This document shows, one piece after another, positions 9,172-14,630 of a stretch of DNA of 20,625 nucleotides (positions are counted from its first letter, which is position 1; each line of letters opens with the position of its first letter). A program made the position numbers and the translations under genes. The stretch lies in contig JBFYKG010000019.1 of NCBI GenBank assembly GCA_041311015.1, forward strand, positions 1-20,625, given 5' to 3'. Source of the DNA: Fluviibacter sp041311015. GTDB taxonomy: Bacteria; Pseudomonadota; Gammaproteobacteria; Burkholderiales; Rhodocyclaceae. The notes beneath the pieces are model-generated. The model was given only the letters and a program-made list of their open reading frames with translations. It searched no databases and was not told the origin of the DNA.

Positions 9172-9653
9172 GGGGTTAATGCGTCCAGCAGGCGAACACC
9201 CGCCGGGGTGCCCGCATCAATGGTCATCAAGCGGCCGCCCGCCGGTGCCTCACTCAGCGTCAGGCACCAGTCCGGCGTCGGCATGCGTTGACCGGCGCGA
9301 TCCGGCCATTCGACAAAGCGTAGACCGGGGCCCGCAAAATAGTCTTCAAAGCCGGCTTCGGTAAATGCATCGGGGGTCTCCAGACGGTAGAGATCAAAGT
9401 GCGCCACCGTGATATCCCCCACCTGGTAGGTCTCCAGCAGCGGATAAGTCGGGCTTTTCACCCGACCGCTATAACCCAGACCGCGCAGCACACCACGCAC
9501 CAGGGTCGTTTTACCGGCGCCCAGATCGCCATGAAGGGCAATAACGAACCCCTGCTCTAAAAAACCGGAATGCAGGTAAGCCCGGGCCAGCTGCTCGCCC
9601 AGAGCTAGCGTCGATGCTTCATTCGGTAGAAAACGGGGGGCAAATCCAGACAT
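9168..9653 (-). CDS. tsaE: tRNA t6A37 threonylcarbamoyltransferase complex ATPase TsaE
   Basis: TsaE is the ATPase partner of TsaD/TsaB in making threonylcarbamoyl-adenosine at tRNA position 37, in the cytosol. The protein has 161 residues. Visible motifs are the Walker A GDLGAGKTT (42-50), SPTYPLLETY (67-76), HFDLYRL (85-91) and FVEWPDRA (113-120), all typical of TsaE. It overlaps amiC by 4 bases. In many proteobacteria tsaE-amiB/C lies divergently beside queG. Here about 3.2 kb of other genes separate tsaE from the wbuC-queG pair, which suggests an insertion or rearrangement. Confidence 0.95.
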   Translation of the reverse strand: MSGFAPRFLPNEASTLALGEQLARAYLHSGFLEQGFVIALHGDLGAGKTTLVRGVLRGLGYSGRVKSPTYPLLETYQVGDITVAHFDLYRLETPDAFTEAGFEDYFAGPGLRFVEWPDRAGQRMPTPDWCLTLSEAPAGGRLMTIDAGTPAGVRLLDALTP

Positions 9654-9663
9654 TGGGGCAACG

Positions 9664-9700
9664 TATCATTCGAACCTGATTTTTACAGGTTCGAATGATA
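9664..9700. repeat. Perfect 15-bp inverted repeat between the TsoY-like gene and tsaE
   Basis: TATCATTCGAACCTG (9664-9678) and its exact reverse complement (9686-9700) flank a 7-base loop, ATTTTTA. The stem has 15 of 15 pairs. It sits between the stop of the membrane-protein gene (9715) and the tsaE start (9653). No U-tract follows the stem in either direction, so it is not a textbook intrinsic terminator, though it could still end transcription. Each arm contains GGTTCGAAT, which resembles the T-loop of a tRNA, but no other tRNA arm is present. Confidence 0.85.
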
Positions 9701-9714
9701 AACCGTCAGCCCAC

Positions 9715-10890
9715 TTATCGCACGGCAGGCTTTATCGGGCAACCAGGCAATGCTGACCGCATCAGGCGGACAAAAAGTATGATGGTTGAAATCTGTAACG
9801 CTGCCAGCGGAACAAGCAAAAACCACTGCGTGGTGGTGTCAAGGATGCCCAGCGGCATAAGCGCACGAAACACGAGAAACATGCTCAGCACAAAGAAACC
9901 AACCTCAGGGCAAATTAGCGAGAAGCTAGCTGCCTGAGGAGATTTTTCTACAAGAAAGCGCCATCCATTGTTTCGCTTCATGACAGCTCGACCCAGAAAA
10001 TAGAAAAATAGTTGCGCTGCAAAGAAAATAAGTAGCGTCACAGCGGGTATAAGGTTACCAACCTGCACGCCCCAGAGATGCTGGGCACCCATCATGAGGC
10101 GAAAAACTGCAATACCCAGAACGGTCGAGATCGGAATAGCTATCCAGAGCGTACCGGATGCAGCTGGCCTGACGCCATCACGAATCATCGCCGGAAACTG
10201 AGTCACGAAGTGCGACGTCGCAATAAACAGGGCGAATATGATCAGCAGCACGGCACCGACAAAACCGATACCGGCCGTGACTTTGACGTGACTCATTGCG
10301 GCAGAGGCTGAGAAACCAACGGCTACCATGGCAAACGTAAAGGCCGGAAACATTCCGGCCAGTCCGCTACCAGAACTATCAACGTTATTACCGTACAGCT
10401 CAGAGAGATGACTGGTCCAGATCGAAATAGCATCAGAACCAACCAGTGCAAATCCAATAAGTGCGAGCGGAAACAACCATTCACGGATCGACCAAAGACC
10501 CGGAACAAAGACCATGCCCAAGATGAATACAACATTTATGAACATGGCAAGCACCAATGGACGAATCATCCACTGAATACCCGCATGTGATTTCCAGAAC
10601 TCACTGTACTGCCCAGATTTCTTGAACGCAGACAGCCCCTTGAGCATCCACACAACCAAAGCAATATGCGTTGTAGCCAGTAATGCAATTCCCGTCTGCA
10701 ATAGACGCACTAACCCCCCAGCAACTGTTGATGTATCAGCATAAGCATTGATCGTTTCAAAGACAGGCACAGGCAATTCGGGATGAGGCGTCAGGAATAG
10801 CAGCCAGACAAACACACTGACAGTTAACCCACCTGCGCCAAGCGCTGCCAAACCATGCAGTGGAACAAAACCACAATTCTCTGCCTTCAT
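9715..10890 (-). CDS. Polytopic membrane protein next to split YeeE/YedE genes (TsoY-like)
   Basis: This is a 391-residue inner-membrane protein with about ten hydrophobic helices (first about 10-34, second about 58-84, last about 355-375). Its opening (LAALGAGGLTVSVFVWLLF, then TPHPELPVPVFE) and the block RPAASGTLWIAIP match what I remember of the family called TsoY, whose members occur beside YeeE/YedE permeases and sometimes contain selenocysteine. That name is recollection, not a search result. The ten-helix layout also recalls the TDT/SLAC1 channel-like group. Cysteines are C6, C327 (LICPEV) and C384 (PGCPIK); no in-frame TGA interrupts the gene. The ATG at 10890 is preceded by AGGTGA four bases away, which favours it over the in-frame ATG at 11052. 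GC is lower than in the flanking core genes. The small gene at 10920-11042 ends 29 bases upstream and is probably co-transcribed. Substrate unknown; transport or partnership with the sulfur permease is an inference. Confidence 0.75.
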   Translation of the reverse strand: MKAENCGFVPLHGLAALGAGGLTVSVFVWLLFLTPHPELPVPVFETINAYADTSTVAGGLVRLLQTGIALLATTHIALVVWMLKGLSAFKKSGQYSEFWKSHAGIQWMIRPLVLAMFINVVFILGMVFVPGLWSIREWLFPLALIGFALVGSDAISIWTSHLSELYGNNVDSSGSGLAGMFPAFTFAMVAVGFSASAAMSHVKVTAGIGFVGAVLLIIFALFIATSHFVTQFPAMIRDGVRPAASGTLWIAIPISTVLGIAVFRLMMGAQHLWGVQVGNLIPAVTLLIFFAAQLFFYFLGRAVMKRNNGWRFLVEKSPQAASFSLICPEVGFFVLSMFLVFRALMPLGILDTTTQWFLLVPLAALQISTIILFVRLMRSALPGCPIKPAVR

Positions 10891-10919
10891 AGCTTCACCT
10901 ATTCCGTAATTGGTTGCGT

Positions 10920-11042
10920 CTAGTAGTAAATCTTGCAGCACCCGGGGCAAAGATGATCGACACCGGGTCGGTTCACCACGATTATCAGAAGCATCAGGAG
11001 GAAGATCACACCGATCAACGTCCACCGCCGCTTGCCATTCAT
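10920..11042 (-). CDS. Small single-helix membrane protein with C-terminal CPGCC motif
   Basis: This 40-codon gene begins at the ATG at 11042, with AAGGTG 8 bases upstream, and ends at a TAG. The protein starts MNGKRRWTL, has one hydrophobic helix at about residues 7-23 (IGVIFLLMLLIIVV), then a short tail with D29, H30 and LCPGCC (C32, C35, C36), ending KIYY. The basic N-terminus predicts that the cysteine tail faces the periplasm. It lies just before the TsoY-like gene on the same strand and directly downstream of an AT-rich divergent promoter region. I do not recognise the family. The clean TM-plus-CPGCC design and the ribosome-binding site make a real gene likely. A role in thiol, metal or sulfur handling is inference only. 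Confidence 0.6.
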   Translation of the reverse strand: MNGKRRWTLIGVIFLLMLLIIVVNRPGVDHLCPGCCKIYY

Positions 11043-11113
11043 CGAACTGCACCTTGTTTTTAATATATGTAAGTATATACTATAAATACGTAAACATACG
11101 GAGGGCGCCAAGA
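11043..11113. promoter_or_regulatory. Divergent AT-rich promoter/operator region
   Basis: These 71 bases separate the divergent CPGCC/TsoY-like genes (minus) and the split YeeE/YedE genes (plus). For the plus strand, TTGTTT (11054-11059) and TATACT (11076-11081) are spaced 16 bases apart, and GGAGGG (11100-11105) serves the ATG at 11114. The -10 overlaps an exact 10-bp palindrome, AGTATATACT (11072-11081), a natural operator position. ATACG occurs twice (11086-11090 and 11095-11099). The 9-mer TATACTATA (11076-11084) also occurs in the control region at 14216-14224. The binding factor is unknown. Confidence 0.5.
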
Positions 11114-11653
11114 ATGACTGAAACAAAACCAAACCCCAAGGGCTGGAGCCCTTATCTTGCAGGTGCTCTGGTTGGCGTTCTCGCCATCGTCTCTGCCTGG
11201 CTAACGACGATCTTGATGGGTAAAACCCTGTATCTGGGCGCATCAACAACCTTTGTTCGTGCCGCAGGCATGCTTATTGGGTCGGTCGATCCGAGCTATG
11301 TTGCTGACAATGCCTATTACATTAAGGAAAAGGTCATCATCGATTGGCAGTTCATGATGATTGTCGGCATTTTCATTGGCGCCTTTATGTCTTCCAAAAT
11401 GGATGGGAGCTATAAGCTTGAAGCGGTTCCCCCCGAGTGGGAGGCGCGTTTTGGTGGGTCCGTAGCCAAGCGTGCCATCGCTTCGATCCTTGGTGGCATC
11501 GTCATGATGATGGGTGCCCGTATGGCGGATGGTTGCCCAAGTGGCCACGGCCTGAGCGGCATGATGCAAATGTCGGTCAGTTCGTATGTGGCTCTGGCTT
11601 TCTTTTTCGGCTTTGGCGCAATTGTTGCCAACCTCATGTATCGGAGCAAATAA
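11114..11653 (+). CDS. YeeE/YedE-type permease, N-terminal half (split gene)
   Basis: This is a 179-residue membrane protein with about four hydrophobic helices. It carries the YeeE/YedE signature GARMADGCPSGHGLSG, with C141 in the CPSGHG motif. In the characterised YeeE family this cysteine passes thiosulfate through the membrane. Full-length YeeE has about 350 residues, so this gene supplies only the first half; the partner half begins 2 bases after its stop. This two-gene form is known as PmpA/PmpB-like in other proteobacteria. GGAGGG precedes the chosen ATG; an ORF extension upstream to 10910 runs through the promoter region and was rejected. Uptake of thiosulfate or a related sulfur (or selenium) compound is inferred from family knowledge. 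Confidence 0.85.
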   Translation: MTETKPNPKGWSPYLAGALVGVLAIVSAWLTTILMGKTLYLGASTTFVRAAGMLIGSVDPSYVADNAYYIKEKVIIDWQFMMIVGIFIGAFMSSKMDGSYKLEAVPPEWEARFGGSVAKRAIASILGGIVMMMGARMADGCPSGHGLSGMMQMSVSSYVALAFFFGFGAIVANLMYRSK

Positions 11654-11655
11654 CT

Positions 11656-12186
11656 ATGGGAATTGATCAAACATTAGGTTTAGTGACTGGCATTGGATTT
11701 GGCTTTCTGCTTCAACGCGGTCGCGTACTTCGCTTCGGCAAACAGGTCGGTGCCATGCTATTTAGAGACATGACCATCTTTAAGTTCATGTTATCTGCAA
11801 TCATCGTTGGCATGTTCGGCATTCTGGTTCTATCTGACCAGGGCATCATCACGCAAAGCCACAAACCTATGAATGTGGGCGCTATTATGGTTGGCGGCGC
11901 CCTCTTTGGTATCGGCTGGGCCGTCATGGGCTTTTGCCCCGGCACGGCTGTGGGTGCGGTTGGTGAAGGCCGTTGGCATGCGGTTTTTGGCATCATCGGT
12001 ATGCTCATCGGCGCAGCGGTTTACGCCCAACTTTACCCATTCTTCAAAGCCACGGTGCTTTCATGGGCCGACTTTGGAAAGATCAGTCTGCCACAGGCAC
12101 TTGGTGTATCTCCGTGGGTTGTTGCAATTGGCTTCACAATCATTAGCCTGATCATGTTCCGGTTGTTTGAAAAGAAGGGGCTCTAA
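11656..12186 (+). CDS. YeeE/YedE-type permease, C-terminal half (split gene)
   Basis: This 176-residue membrane protein has the second YeeE/YedE signature GFCPGTAVGAVGEGRWHA, with C94 as the likely sulfur-relaying residue, and begins with a GFGFLLQRGRV block. It starts 2 bases after the stop of the first half; GGAG lies about 9 bases before the ATG inside the upstream gene, so translation is coupled. Together the halves (355 residues) match one full-length YeeE. GC is low: one 60-base line in this gene is about 40% GC. A strong terminator follows about 80 bases downstream. The likely role is as the second half of a sulfur-compound permease. Confidence 0.85.
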   Translation: MGIDQTLGLVTGIGFGFLLQRGRVLRFGKQVGAMLFRDMTIFKFMLSAIIVGMFGILVLSDQGIITQSHKPMNVGAIMVGGALFGIGWAVMGFCPGTAVGAVGEGRWHAVFGIIGMLIGAAVYAQLYPFFKATVLSWADFGKISLPQALGVSPWVVAIGFTIISLIMFRLFEKKGL

Positions 12187-12265
12187 GCCACCCGGAAGAA
12201 AATCAATGTTGACCGCAGCAGCCGAAGGCAAAGGTTCTATTGTTCCTTAACCCTGCTGCCGGTTG

Positions 12266-12308
12266 CAAAAAAGGTCCGCTTTCCTGAATATGGGAACCGG
12301 ACCTTTTT
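12266..12308 (+). terminator. Strong, symmetric rho-independent terminator after the split permease genes
   Basis: An 11-bp stem, AAAAAGGTCCG paired with CGGACCTTTTT, encloses a 19-base loop that can itself pair TTCC with GGAA. The A-tract before and the T-tract after make it able to act on either strand. It isolates the permease genes from the wbuC-like/queG genes. The rest of 12187-12396 (210 bases) shows no clear gene: a 14-codon ATG-to-TAA frame at 12206-12250 is too short to support. No convincing promoter for the next gene can be picked out. Confidence 0.88.
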
Positions 12309-12396
12309 GCCCATGGACCATTGTTGTCATCACGGCACTCATCCCGCACAGTAAATACCTACGTACAATAAATTATCTTCGTTTTAAGCCTGACAC

Positions 12397-12873
12397 ATGA
12401 TGATTACCCGCCTTATCGACCAGAGCCTGCTGGACCAGACCTGCTCAACGGCCCACGCCTCGGATCGCCGCCGTAAGAATGCCAATTTTCATCCCTCCGA
12501 TGATTTTCCTGCACATCGGCTGATCAACGCCATGCAGCCCGGCTCCTATGTGCGGCCGCATCGTCACAACGACCCCAACAAGGATGAAAGTATTGTGGTG
12601 TTGCAGGGACGCTTTGGCTACCTCACTTTTGACGACCAGGGCCGAGTACTTGAAACACAGACGCTGACTGCCGGTGGGCCCGTGTACGGCGTCGATATTC
12701 CGCACGGAACAACCCACACCCTGCTGGCGCTGGAACCCAACAGCGTGTTCTTTGAAGCCAAGGCCGGTCCTTTTGTGCCCCTATCAGCCGACGAAATCGC
12801 AGCGTGGTCTCCGGCAGAGGGTTCGGCAGAAGCCGCAAGCCTGTGGCAAGCTTGGCGCGCCCGCTTTGACTGA
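12397..12873 (+). CDS. WbuC family cupin-fold metalloprotein
   Basis: This 158-residue soluble protein has a single cupin domain. The features are RKNANFHPSDD near residue 26, QPGSYVRPHRHNDPNKDE (47-64, with metal-ligand candidates H55, H57 and E64) and a later IPHGTTHTLLAL with histidines. The NFH segment followed by PHRH is characteristic of proteins annotated as WbuC. Their biochemical role is poorly known; the name comes from O-antigen clusters, which are absent here. A second ATG at 12400 is an equally good start. Its stop overlaps the probable TTG start of queG by 8 bases, so the two are likely coupled. Confidence 0.8.
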   Translation: MMITRLIDQSLLDQTCSTAHASDRRRKNANFHPSDDFPAHRLINAMQPGSYVRPHRHNDPNKDESIVVLQGRFGYLTFDDQGRVLETQTLTAGGPVYGVDIPHGTTHTLLALEPNSVFFEAKAGPFVPLSADEIAAWSPAEGSAEAASLWQAWRARFD

Positions 12874-13918
12874 TCTGATCGCGCTCAAATCGCTGGTTAC
12901 CCGGACTGCCGAGCAATTCGGTTTTACGGGGCTTCGTATTGGCCCGGCCTGCATCCCCGACGCGGCCCGTGCCCGACTGGATGCCTGGCTACACGATGGC
13001 TGCCATGGGACGATGGATTACATGGCCCGACACGCCGAGCTGCGCAAGCACCCTGAGCATCTGGTTCCGGGTGCGCTGACGGTGATCAGTGTCCGCCTGC
13101 CCTACTGGCCAGCAAACGCCAAAGCTGCCGACACGCAACTTGCTGACCGGAACATGGCGTATGTATCCCGCTATGCGCTGGGTCGCGATTACCACAAGGT
13201 AATTCGTCAGCGCCTGCAGGCACTAGCCGATCGGCTCACCGAGGTGGCCGGTGATTTCACCTATCGGGTGTTCACGGATTCCGCACCGGTTAAGGAAGTC
13301 ATCCTTGCTGCCCAGGCAGGCTTGGGTTGGGAAGGCAAACATACGCTCCTACTCGACCGCGATGGCTCGTGGTGCTTTCTGGGTGAAATCATCTGTGATC
13401 TGCCGCTACCGCAAGACCCACCCGTTGCATCGCACTGTGGCGACTGTACCCGCTGTCTCGATCTTTGCCCGACCGGCGCCATTACCGCACCCTACCGGGT
13501 CGATGCCCGACGCTGCATCAGCTATCTGACCATTGAACACAAGGGCCCGATCCCCGTCGAATTCCGCAAGGCAATGGGTAACCGCATCTATGGCTGTGAT
13601 GATTGCCAACTGGTTTGCCCGTGGAACCGTTTCACCCCGGAAGGTGATGCCGAGTTTCAGCCGCGCCATGGACTTGACGCTGCCACGCTGCTAGAACTTT
13701 TTGCCTGGGATGAAACAACATTTCTCACCCGCTTCGAAGGCAGCCCGATCCGGCGCATTGGCTACGAATGCTGGCAACGTAATCTTGCGGTAGCTATTGG
13801 TAATGCCACGCCTGATGCCGCGCACATCAACGCGCTCAAAAACAAAAGAGCCCAGTCAAGCCCCCTTGTACAGGCGCATATCGACTGGGCTCTGGATCAA
13901 CTGACTGCTTCTGTCTGA
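12866..13918 (+). CDS. queG: Epoxyqueuosine reductase QueG
   Basis: QueG performs the last step of queuosine synthesis in tRNA, reducing epoxyqueuosine with cobalamin and two 4Fe-4S clusters. With a TTG start at 12866 the protein has 350 residues. Visible are FTDSAPVKE (D138, the expected catalytic acid), GWEGKHT (154-160), and the cluster cysteines C191, C194, C197, C201 (CGDCTRCLDLC) and C217, C244, C247, C251 (CDDCQLVC). No ATG or GTG is well placed: the frame extends back to an ATG at 12674 but runs inside the cupin gene. TTG overlapping the cupin stop gives a natural N-terminus (TDLIALKSL). The last about 25 codons also contain a minus-strand terminator hairpin. Confidence 0.93.
   Translation: MTDLIALKSLVTRTAEQFGFTGLRIGPACIPDAARARLDAWLHDGCHGTMDYMARHAELRKHPEHLVPGALTVISVRLPYWPANAKAADTQLADRNMAYVSRYALGRDYHKVIRQRLQALADRLTEVAGDFTYRVFTDSAPVKEVILAAQAGLGWEGKHTLLLDRDGSWCFLGEIICDLPLPQDPPVASHCGDCTRCLDLCPTGAITAPYRVDARRCISYLTIEHKGPIPVEFRKAMGNRIYGCDDCQLVCPWNRFTPEGDAEFQPRHGLDAATLLELFAWDETTFLTRFEGSPIRRIGYECWQRNLAVAIGNATPDAAHINALKNKRAQSSPLVQAHIDWALDQLTASV
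13838..13893 (-). terminator. Intrinsic terminator for the DUF2892 gene, embedded in queG
   Basis: Read on the minus strand, an exact 11-bp stem AGAGCCCAGTC ... GACTGGGCTCT (13893-13883 and 13857-13847, 25-base loop) is followed by a T-rich run TTTGTTTTT (13846-13838). It lies 44 bases past the stop of the leftward DUF2892 gene and entirely within the coding sequence of the rightward queG. Stem plus T-tract in the right direction and distance make this a convincing terminator. On the plus strand the A-run precedes the stem and no T-tract follows, so it should not stop queG. Confidence 0.75.
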
Positions 13919-13937
13919 AGCAGCCGTCACCCGCAAT

Positions 13938-14171
13938 TTATTTGCAGTCGGTCTTGCAGCTGCTGCCGCATCCCGTACCGCAACTACCCGAGCCGCCGGT
14001 CTTGCAACCGAAGATGCTGTAAGCCGGGCAATAACGGAACAGGCCCGTCATCAGGGGCACAACGCCAATATAACCCCAGGCACCGACGTTACCGGTTGCA
14101 GCAAGGCTAATCAGCACCAGGCCCACCACGATACGCAGGACACGGTCCAGACCACCAACGTTCTGAGTCAT
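13938..14171 (-). CDS. DUF2892 small membrane protein with periodic cysteine tail
   Basis: The protein has 77 residues. The start NVGGLDRVLRIVVGLVLISL followed by a second hydrophobic segment (WGYIGVVPLMTGLF) and RYCPAYSIFG is the DUF2892 pattern, known for example from the membrane part of the rhodanese YgaP. Two helices at about 9-26 and 29-45. After the usual end there is a Gly/Ser/Cys-rich tail. Cysteines are at 48, 56, 64, 68, 72 and 76, all multiples of four. AAGGAG with a 6-base spacer before the ATG is one of the best ribosome-binding sites in the window. It diverges from the AhpD-like gene. A sulfane-sulfur, thiol or metal-binding role for the tail is inference. Confidence 0.85.
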   Translation of the reverse strand: MTQNVGGLDRVLRIVVGLVLISLAATGNVGAWGYIGVVPLMTGLFRYCPAYSIFGCKTGGSGSCGTGCGSSCKTDCK

Positions 14172-14277
14172 TTTGATCTCCTTAATGAATGACAGGTTCT
14201 TTATACACTACACTTTATACTATATTATAATATATTTTTAACGGATGCCAAACCACCACCCCATAGAGGAGTTTCTC
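14172..14277. promoter_or_regulatory. Divergent promoter region with 14-bp AT palindrome
   Basis: These 106 bases lie between the DUF2892 gene (minus) and the AhpD-like gene (plus). TATATTATAATATA (14221-14234) is an exact 14-bp palindrome containing TATAAT in both directions, so it can supply a -10 element on either strand and an operator for a dimeric repressor. TATACTATA (14216-14224) is shared with the control region at 11076-11084. Ribosome-binding sites AAGGAG (minus) and AGAGGAG (plus) flank it. AT-rich palindromes of this sort suit ArsR-type regulators, but that is a guess. Confidence 0.5.
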
Positions 14278-14625
14278 ATGTCGAGCAAATCTTTCAAGAC
14301 CGTGACCCAGGATCTGAGTAAAGGGCTTGCCCAATTCCGCGCCCAGGTGCCCGATGTTCAAGCCGGTTTTAGCGCTCTGCACCAGGCCAGCATGAAGGCG
14401 GGCGCACTGGATGCCAAGACTAAGGAACTGATCGCGCTGGGCATTGGCGTTGCCGCCCGTTGCGATGGCTGCATCGGCTTTCATGTGCAGGCACTGATCA
14501 AGCTGGGCTGCACCAAAGAAGAACTGGCCGAGATGCTGGGCGTCGCCGTCATGATGGGCGGTGGCCCGTCGCTGATGTACGCGGGTGAAACGATGCGCGC
14601 TTTTGACGAGTTTAACGCCTCGTAA
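14278..14625 (+). CDS. Carboxymuconolactone decarboxylase family protein, AhpD-like CxxC type
   Basis: This 115-residue alpha-helical protein has the AhpD-like motif: E50, then ARCDGCIGFHV with C62, C65 and H69. In this family the CxxC pair is redox-active and the proteins often act as peroxidase partners or thiol-disulfide reductases; true decarboxylase activity is not implied. The ATG at 14278 has AGAGGAG upstream with a 7-base spacer, which beats an upstream in-frame ATG at 14245. Its stop lies 5 bases from the stop of the convergent methyltransferase gene. Divergence from the cysteine-tailed DUF2892 gene suggests a shared thiol or sulfur stress role. Confidence 0.9.
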   Translation: MSSKSFKTVTQDLSKGLAQFRAQVPDVQAGFSALHQASMKAGALDAKTKELIALGIGVAARCDGCIGFHVQALIKLGCTKEELAEMLGVAVMMGGGPSLMYAGETMRAFDEFNAS

Positions 14626-14630
14626 TTCCG

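Noticed and set aside
9664..9700. Possible tRNA or tRNA fragment because of GGTTCGAAT
   Set aside because: No acceptor, D-arm or anticodon arm can be drawn in the flanks; only the T-loop-like core is present, and it arises twice by symmetry of the inverted repeat.
9715..10890. Selenocysteine in the TsoY-like protein
   Set aside because: The frame has no internal TGA and ends at TAA; cysteines occupy the candidate sites, so this would be a Cys form.
10891..11052. Start of the TsoY-like protein at the ATG at 11052
   Set aside because: The extra 54 residues are polar, run out of frame through the 40-residue CPGCC gene, and lack the ribosome-binding site that precedes 10890.
12206..12250. 14-codon ATG-to-TAA frame before the terminator at 12266-12308, possible leader peptide
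   Set aside because: The codons show no regulatory run of a single amino acid, the gene after the terminator is unrelated, and the length carries no statistical weight.
12674..12865. QueG starting at the ATG at 12674
   Set aside because: This stretch lies inside the cupin gene in another frame and resembles no QueG N-terminus.
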